A DNA stretch of 64,000 nucleotides, from the NCBI RefSeq assembly GCF_014649395.1, contig NZ_BMSY01000002.1:1-64000 (forward strand), given 5' to 3'. The position numbers were made by a program, and so were the translations under genes. The notes under the pieces are model-generated. The model was not told where the DNA came from and ran no database searches. It was given only the letters and a program-made list of their open reading frames with translations. Of this stretch, positions 58,533 through 64,000 are shown in pieces. The stretch is from Streptomyces aureoverticillatus. GTDB taxonomy: Bacteria; Actinomycetota; Actinomycetes; Streptomycetales; Streptomycetaceae. The stretch's first letter is position 1, and every line of letters begins with the position of its first letter.

Positions 58533-61500
58533 TTAGCGAGGAAGCACCCCCACCCCCCGCACAATCTCCTGCTTGACCGCCCCACCCCGGTCGTCCTTCA
58601 CCGACGCCCGCAGCGAAATCGCCCCCGCACCCCGCGGCACCCGCAACTCCCCCCGCCAGGCGGCGGGTTCACCCGCACCCCGCTTCAGCGGGATCGACGA
58701 CCACGTCCCGCCGTCGTCGTACGACACCTCCAGACGGGCGGAGCCGATCGTGCCGGTACCGACGGCACCCTTGATGTACGAAGCGGAAAGCCCGATCGGC
58801 AACCGCTGCCCACCCCGCGCCTCGCCCCACAGATCCGTGTCCACGTCGAAGCCCAGGTTCAGCATCGGCAGGAACGTTCTGCGGTCCTCGGGGGTGCGGG
58901 CCGAGCGGACGGTCCACTCCGAGTGGGCCTCGGTGGCGAGGCGCCAGCGGCCGGGGGCGAGGGTGGTGTCCGTGGTGACCTTGTAGGTGCGCTCCTCGGG
59001 GTCCGCGCCCGTGACGTACGCGCCGGAGCCGGTGCGGCGGTCGACCAGCTTCCCGTCGGCGTAGACCGAGGTCACCTGGGTCATCGACTCGTCGCTCCAG
59101 ACGTCACCGAAGCCGGTGTGGTCGGGCCCGGAGTCGCCCCAGCCGGGCACGTTGAAGTCCAGGTTGTCGCCGCTGCGCTGCTGCCCCCAGCCGAGGCCGG
59201 TGCCGAGCCAGGGGTGCCAGACGGGCCGGAACCAGTCGAGCGGGGTGTGCCTGCCCGCGCGGTAGTCGACGAGGCCGCTGCGCTGTTCGAGGGAGTCGGG
59301 GCCGAAGCGCACCGACTCGTGCCAGTGGCGGCCCTCGCCCGCGGCGACGTAGTCGGTCCGCCGCGCCGGGTAGGAGATCCGCTCCGGGAAGCCGAGGCCG
59401 ATGGTGAAGGTGTCGGTGAGGGAGTAGCGGAACTCGCCGCCCGGTTCGGTCCGGCCCGTCGGCGCGTGGAACTTCGTGTCCACGACGGCCAGTTCACGCT
59501 GGCCCGGCGCGTACGTCAGGTCGCGCGCCGGAATGGCGCCCGCGTGGCCGTCCTCCAAGTCGTACACGTACGGCGTGTAGGGCGTGGCGACCGTCTCCAC
59601 CGAGCGGCCGCGCCGCGCGTCCGCGCGCAGCCGCGCCCCGTCCGCCGCGTTCACCGTGGCGATCCGCAGCGGCCGGTCCGCGTTGTCGTCGGTGCCGAAC
59701 CACGCGTTCAGGCGCCCCGGCGCGTCGTCCGTGACGAACAGCGCCTTCGCGCCCGCGGCCTGCGCGGCGTCCGCGAGTTGCCCGGGCGTCGGCTGCCCCG
59801 CCGCGCCCGTGCGGCGCACGACGACCGCCTTGCCCTTGGTGTCCTTGCCTTCGTACGCGGCCGGGGAGCCGTCGCCCGCGTCCACCAGCCTCAGCCGGGA
59901 CCGGCCATTCCCGACCGTACCGCCCGGCTGCGCGACGGCCTCGCCGAGGCCCTTGACGTCCAGGACCGGCTTGCCGAGCCGCCACACCGTGCGGTACTCG
60001 AACCGGCCGTCGCGCACCTCGGCGGTCGGCGCCGCGAACACGCTGTCGTACTTCACCGGCACCTGCACGGCCCCCTGGTAGGCCGAGCCGTTCGCGGTGC
60101 GGTCGAACTCCATGACCAGCTGGCGGGTCTCGGCGTCGCGCGGGACCCTGGCGGCGATCTCCCTCAACTCACGGGCGTCCAGCGTGACTTCACGGTCGCG
60201 GTCGAGCGTGATCTCGGGCGCGGCGAGGAAGCCGAGGCCGAGCGAGTCCTTGCCGTGGCTGCCGCGCACGTCGAGGAAGGTCGACAGGGCGTACGAGCCG
60301 GGCTTGAGGCGCAGCTTCAGCTCGCCGGAGGCGCCGACCGCGGCGGGGTAGGCGTCCGCGTCCTTCTTCAGCGGCTGGACCACCAGGTCCGCGGGGCTCG
60401 CGGCGCCGTCGCGGTCCTTGACCTTGACGGTGAGCGTGTACCGCTCTTCCTCCTTGACCAGGCCGAACGTGGTCCGCGTGACCTCCTCGCCGTCCGCGCT
60501 CGCCACGATCGCGCCGCTGGTGGCGCCGACGGGGGCTTTCGCGCCGTCGCCGGTGACGGTCGTCGACGCGGTGCCGTGGGCGGGCACGGTCAGCCTCGTG
60601 TCGGCGAGGGTGACCACGCCGTCGGCCGCGCCGCGCGCCGCGAGGGTCAACTCCATCGGTTCGGAGGAGGTGTTGGTGTACGTCACCGTCCTGGTCACCG
60701 GCTTGTTGTCGCCGTACGGCCAGCGGTGGAAGCCGAAGTCGGCGGCGCCCGTCGCGGTGACCCGCGCGTCGATCGCGGACGGCACGTCCACGCGTCCGGC
60801 GCCCAGCTCGTACGCGGACGCGTCCAGCGCGCGGGAGCTGGACATCAGGGCGTCCTTGAGCTGCCGCCCGCTCCAGCCGGGGTGCCGTTCGGCGAGCAGT
60901 GCGGCGACACCCGCGACGTGCGGGGTCGCCATCGACGTACCGCTCATGGAGGTGTAGTGGCCCTGCCCGGGGGCGAGTCGGGAGCGGGCGGCGAGGATGT
61001 CGACGCCGGGGGCGGACAGGTCGGGCTTGAGGGCGCTGTCGCCGAAGCGGGGGCCCTTGCTGGTGAAGTACGCGGCCTCGTCGGCGGAGTCGACGGCGCC
61101 GACGGTCAGCGCGGCGTCGGCGGCGGCCGGTGAGCCGATGGACGAGGGTGCCCCGGTGTTGCCCGCCGCGACGACGAACAGCGCGCCCGTCTCCTTGGAC
61201 AGCGCGTTCACGGCGGCGGCCATCGGGTCGGTGCCGTCGCTCGCCTCGCTCGAACCGAGGCTCATGGACACGATCTTGGCGTCCACGTCCTTCGCGGCCC
61301 ACTCCATGCCCGCGATGATCTCCGACTCGCTGCCGAAGCCCTCGTCGCTGAGCACCTTGCCGACGGCGAGCTCGGCGCCCGGCGCGACCCCCTTCTCCTT
61401 GCCGTCGGAGGCGGCGCCGCTGCCGCCGACGGTGGAGGTGACGTGGGTGCCGTGGCCGTCGCGGTCGGCGACCTCCTGCCCCGGTATGAAGCTCTTCGTC

Positions 61501-62276
61501 GCCCCTGTCCGGTCCTTGAGGTCGGGGTGGGTGAGATCGGCGCCGGTGTCGAGGACGGCGACCTTCACGCCCTTGCCGGTCAGCCCGGCCTCCCACGCCT
61601 TGAGGGTGCCGATCTGGGCGTTGCTCTCGGCCATGTCCGCCTCGACGCGGCCGTCGAGCCAGACCTTCGCGATGCCGTCCGCGAGGCGCGTGCCTCCGGG
61701 GGTGGTGATGTCCCGCCAGAAGGCGGTGCCCTTCGCCGCCTTGAGCGCGGCGCCGCGCACGCTCGGCAGCGAGCGGACCCTGTCCGTGCCGCGCGGAGCG
61801 CGGGCGTCCCGTCCGGCGCGGGTCTTGTCGTACGTGACGATCAGCGGCGTACTCGCCCGGTCCCCGCGTCCCGCGCCCTGACGCAGCAACTCCGTCACGT
61901 CGAACAGCCGCTTGTCCAGGACCCCCGCGCGCAGATACGGGCGCGCCTCGTCCGGTACGACGGTGATGCGACCGTCGGCCACGGAGGTGCGCACGGCGCC
62001 GCTCGCGCCGCGCGGGCGTTCCACGGTGACGGTCCGCTTGCCGCGGCCGAGCGGGGTGACGGTGACTTCGTCGCCGGTGATGAGGGTGACGGTTCCGGAG
62101 GCGCCCCCGCGCGCGGACTGCCGGGCGTCCGCGGCCTGTTGGGCCGGGTCTTCGGCGGGGCCGGCGGCCGTGGCCGTCGCGGTGAGTCCGGCCGGGAGCA
62201 GGGCCAGGGCGAGCCCGGCCGGCAGGATTCTGAGTCGGGCTCTGCGGCCTCGGGGGGCGCTTCGGGGTCTCGGCAT
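58533..62276 (-). CDS. Large secreted S8 (subtilisin-like) serine peptidase
   Basis: This 1,247-residue exported protease starts with a signal peptide (basic MPRPRSAPRGRRARLR, then LPAGLALALLPAGLTA, cleavage near ATA). A prodomain occupies about 40-210. The triad is visible: Asp243 in VAVLDTGADLTHPDL, His275 in DGHGTHVTST and Ser448 in SGTSMATPHVAG; the oxyanion Asn is in VVAAGNTGAP. After about 510 come an Fn3/beta-sandwich region (TRTVTYTNTSSEPMELTLAA) and several hundred residues without a named domain, ending in a beta-rich C-terminus with a KDDRGGAVKQEIV strand. ATG 62276 has GAGAGG upstream. It is probably a nutritional or developmental protease. It lies upstream of the amyloid-motif protein on the same strand. 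Confidence 0.93.
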   Translation of the reverse strand: MPRPRSAPRGRRARLRILPAGLALALLPAGLTATATAAGPAEDPAQQAADARQSARGGASGTVTLITGDEVTVTPLGRGKRTVTVERPRGASGAVRTSVADGRITVVPDEARPYLRAGVLDKRLFDVTELLRQGAGRGDRASTPLIVTYDKTRAGRDARAPRGTDRVRSLPSVRGAALKAAKGTAFWRDITTPGGTRLADGIAKVWLDGRVEADMAESNAQIGTLKAWEAGLTGKGVKVAVLDTGADLTHPDLKDRTGATKSFIPGQEVADRDGHGTHVTSTVGGSGAASDGKEKGVAPGAELAVGKVLSDEGFGSESEIIAGMEWAAKDVDAKIVSMSLGSSEASDGTDPMAAAVNALSKETGALFVVAAGNTGAPSSIGSPAAADAALTVGAVDSADEAAYFTSKGPRFGDSALKPDLSAPGVDILAARSRLAPGQGHYTSMSGTSMATPHVAGVAALLAERHPGWSGRQLKDALMSSSRALDASAYELGAGRVDVPSAIDARVTATGAADFGFHRWPYGDNKPVTRTVTYTNTSSEPMELTLAARGAADGVVTLADTRLTVPAHGTASTTVTGDGAKAPVGATSGAIVASADGEEVTRTTFGLVKEEERYTLTVKVKDRDGAASPADLVVQPLKKDADAYPAAVGASGELKLRLKPGSYALSTFLDVRGSHGKDSLGLGFLAAPEITLDRDREVTLDARELREIAARVPRDAETRQLVMEFDRTANGSAYQGAVQVPVKYDSVFAAPTAEVRDGRFEYRTVWRLGKPVLDVKGLGEAVAQPGGTVGNGRSRLRLVDAGDGSPAAYEGKDTKGKAVVVRRTGAAGQPTPGQLADAAQAAGAKALFVTDDAPGRLNAWFGTDDNADRPLRIATVNAADGARLRADARRGRSVETVATPYTPYVYDLEDGHAGAIPARDLTYAPGQRELAVVDTKFHAPTGRTEPGGEFRYSLTDTFTIGLGFPERISYPARRTDYVAAGEGRHWHESVRFGPDSLEQRSGLVDYRAGRHTPLDWFRPVWHPWLGTGLGWGQQRSGDNLDFNVPGWGDSGPDHTGFGDVWSDESMTQVTSVYADGKLVDRRTGSGAYVTGADPEERTYKVTTDTTLAPGRWRLATEAHSEWTVRSARTPEDRRTFLPMLNLGFDVDTDLWGEARGGQRLPIGLSASYIKGAVGTGTIGSARLEVSYDDGGTWSSIPLKRGAGEPAAWRGELRVPRGAGAISLRASVKDDRGGAVKQEIVRGVGVLPR

Positions 62277-62373
62277 CAACGCTGCCTCTCTTCGTCGGCT
62301 CCGGGTGGGGGGTGGTTCCCGGGTGCTGCGAAGCAGTGTCAGGCGCGGTGTGTTGCGGGAGAGTTGCCGGGGA

Positions 62374-62407
62374 CTGGCGGGAAGCTGCCAGGGCGGCTTC
62401 CCGCCAG
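62374..62407. terminator. Terminator of the MFS gene
   Basis: A perfect 12-bp stem (CTGGCGGGAAGC and its complement) pairs 62374-62385 with 62396-62407. It is extended by a second set of GC pairs outside. It lies 49 nt beyond the leftward MFS stop and about 100 nt ahead of the subtilase start. Confidence 0.82.
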
Positions 62408-62456
62408 GCCGGCGGGGGACGCGGAGGTGGCCGGGACGGGTCGGCCGACGGGGCGG

Positions 62457-63887
62457 TCAGGGCCGCGGATCGCGTGCGTCGTAGCGCAGGAACGCTCGCC
62501 ACCGAGTCACCAGGAGGCCCACCGCCACCACGCACGCGGCGCCGCCGCCGACGATCGCCACGCGGGGCGAGGTGAGGTCGCCGAGGGTTCCGGCCAGGAA
62601 GTCGCCGGCGCGCGGGCCGCCCGCGACGACCACGATGAACACGCCCTGGAGGCGTCCGCGCATCGCGTCCGGCGTGGCCGCCTGGAGCATCGTGCTGCGG
62701 AACACCATGGAGATGGTGTCCGCACATCCGGCCAGGGCGAGGAAGACCAGGCCGAGCCAGAGGTTGCGGGTGAGGCCGAAGACGGCGACGGCCGTCCCCC
62801 AGGCCGCAACGGAGAGCGCGATGGCGAGCCCGTGCCGGTGCACGCGGCCGAACCAGCCGGAGAAGACGCTGCCGAGCAGCGCGCCCACCGCGGGCGCCGC
62901 CGCGAGCAGTCCCGCCGTCTTCGCGTCGCCGCCGTACCAGACCACGGCGATCGCCGGGAACAGCGCCCGCGGGTGCGCGAGCACCATCGCGCACAGGTCG
63001 GTGAAGAAGGTCATGCGGATGTTGGGGCGGGTGGCGAGGAAGCGGAGGCCGTCGAGGACGGAGGCACGCTGCCGCTTGCCGCCGTCCGCGCCGGGCGTGC
63101 CGGGCGTGCCCGTCCCCGGGCCGTCCGCCAGAGGCCGCATCGACGGCAGTCGCCACATCGCGTACAGAGCCGCCGTGAACGCCACCGCGTCGATGACGTA
63201 CGCCGCCTGATAGCCCCACAGCCCCACAAGGAGGCCGCCGAGCATCGGGCCGAGCATCGTGCCGGACGTGGTCGTGATGGAGTTCAGGGCGTTCGCGGCG
63301 GGGAGCTGCTCGGGCGGCAGCAGGCGCGGGATCATCGACGTGCGCGCCGGGGAGTTCAGCGCGCCGCACGTCGCCTGCAGCGCGACCACGCCGTACAGGA
63401 ACCACACGTGGTGGTAGCCGGCGAGCGCCGCGCCCGCGAGCGCGAAGGACAGGGCGCACAGGCCGGCCGCCGAGTACAGGCCGAGCTTGCGGCGGTCCAC
63501 GGTGTCGGCGATCGCGCCGCCGTACAGGCCGAAGACGACCAGGGGGACGAGGGAGAAGAGTCCGACCAGGCCGACGGAGAAGCTGGAGTGCGTGATGTCG
63601 TACACCTGGAGCGACACCGCGAGCGCCGTCATCGCCTGGCCGATCCAGGAGATGGTGTTGCCGACCCAGAGGCGCCGATAGTCGGCGGAGGTGCGCAGCG
63701 GGGTCAGGTCGGCGAGGATGCGGCGCTTGGGGGCGGGGCGGGCGTCGGTGGCGACGGGGATATCAGGGGTGTCGGGGGTGTCGGCCGAGGGGGCGGGGTC
63801 GGCGACGTCGACCGATATGGGAGGTTCGTCCTGACCGCCTCGGCCGGACCGGCCGTCAGGCGTGTCTTCCGCGGATGCTCGTGTCAC
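62457..63887 (-). CDS. MFS exporter of the EntS/MFS_3 type
   Basis: This 476-residue proton-driven exporter has about twelve helices. The first helix region (RRLWVGNTISWIGQAMTALA, about 70-89) and motif A-like GAIADTVDRRKLGLYSAAGL (about 124-143) are typical of the EntS/macrolide-exporter subgroup. TSMIPRLLPPEQLPAANALN near 185 is the conserved central signature. The N-terminal 55 residues are polar and acidic (ADTPDTPDIPVA). The substrate is unknown; siderophores or antibiotics are usual for the group. The GTG start has TAGCAT 5 nt upstream, consistent with a leaderless mRNA. The window ends 113 nt beyond the start, and I see nothing definable there. Confidence 0.9.
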   Translation of the reverse strand: MTRASAEDTPDGRSGRGGQDEPPISVDVADPAPSADTPDTPDIPVATDARPAPKRRILADLTPLRTSADYRRLWVGNTISWIGQAMTALAVSLQVYDITHSSFSVGLVGLFSLVPLVVFGLYGGAIADTVDRRKLGLYSAAGLCALSFALAGAALAGYHHVWFLYGVVALQATCGALNSPARTSMIPRLLPPEQLPAANALNSITTTSGTMLGPMLGGLLVGLWGYQAAYVIDAVAFTAALYAMWRLPSMRPLADGPGTGTPGTPGADGGKRQRASVLDGLRFLATRPNIRMTFFTDLCAMVLAHPRALFPAIAVVWYGGDAKTAGLLAAAPAVGALLGSVFSGWFGRVHRHGLAIALSVAAWGTAVAVFGLTRNLWLGLVFLALAGCADTISMVFRSTMLQAATPDAMRGRLQGVFIVVVAGGPRAGDFLAGTLGDLTSPRVAIVGGGAACVVAVGLLVTRWRAFLRYDARDPRP

Positions 63888-64000
63888 ACGGGATGCTAAC
63901 CGGCCACGGGCCGGACGCAGCCGAAAATATCACCCGCGCGGCGGCACCCCGCCCGGCTCATCCCAGCGCGCGGCCCGCTCCCGGCCGCCGCACGATGCGA

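Noticed and set aside
60190..63459. 1,089-codon open frame on the minus strand
   Set aside because: It overlaps the subtilase and MFS genes in another frame and reads as Arg/Pro-rich noise.

Overview
The window is chromosomal DNA of a Streptomyces or a very close relative. It is G+C-rich throughout, GTG starts and 4-nt stop/start overlaps (ATGA, GTGA) are common, and many genes have a TAnnnT-like -10 box only 6-9 nt before the start codon, as in leaderless streptomycete mRNAs. The content also fits: a fasR-fabD-fabH-acpP-fabF block, DUF475 plus paired TerD proteins, DUF3052 beside aceE, DUF3145, an SCO2400-type protein and a MatB-type malonyl-CoA synthetase. No rRNA, tRNA, phage, intact insertion sequence or CRISPR array was found. 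Most of the window reads as core chromosome.

Layout. 1-3.4 kb (minus): a truncated DUF475 membrane protein, two TerD paralogues, an AhpE-like peroxiredoxin and DUF3052. 3.9-6.7 kb: aceE (pyruvate dehydrogenase E1). 6.7-16.7 kb: small independent units, namely a K+ channel, an I36 inhibitor-like secreted protein, a DHA2 drug exporter with a divergent TetR, a DUF1023 hydrolase, a DUF4429/SHOCT protein, a MerR/aldo-keto reductase pair, a GNAT enzyme, a serine hydrolase and pirin. 16.9-21.9 kb: fatty-acid synthase genes behind their activator FasR, ending at a perfect 28-bp hairpin. 22-35.3 kb: DUF3145, an SGNH lipoprotein, an oxidoreductase/RidA/SDR operon with a divergent LysR, a secreted C15-like protein without the catalytic Cys, an EI24 protein, a large secreted M14 peptidase, Ohr, an MDR reductase with a divergent MarR, and a zinc-ribbon membrane protein. 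35.5-38.4 kb: a PucR regulator coupled to a 50-residue membrane protein, and DUF3068.

38.8-50.3 kb is the most unusual part: a tightly overlapping operon of a GT4 glycosyltransferase, a methyltransferase, a 1,575-residue AftD-like (DUF3367) arabinofuranosyltransferase-type GT-C protein, a condensation/acyltransferase-fold protein, a second methyltransferase, a DMT-type multispanning protein, a Trm112-like protein, an FkbM methyltransferase and an unknown protein. It is followed by a Ser/Thr kinase with an extracytoplasmic C-terminus and, convergently, a membrane acyltransferase 3 coupled to a REC-GGDEF-GT2 fusion. Together they look like a machine that builds, acylates, methylates and exports a cell-surface glycan or glycolipid; the product cannot be read from sequence. 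56.1-63.9 kb: matB, an unknown protein with an N-terminal RHIM/BASS-like amyloid motif, a 1,247-residue secreted subtilase and an MFS exporter.

Most convergent gene pairs are separated by strong perfect hairpins. Repeats of note are a 144-bp element with 22-bp terminal inverted repeats (one diverged end recurs at 34.5 kb), two copies of a long palindromic intergenic repeat flanking the EI24/M14 pair, and several short tandem arrays.
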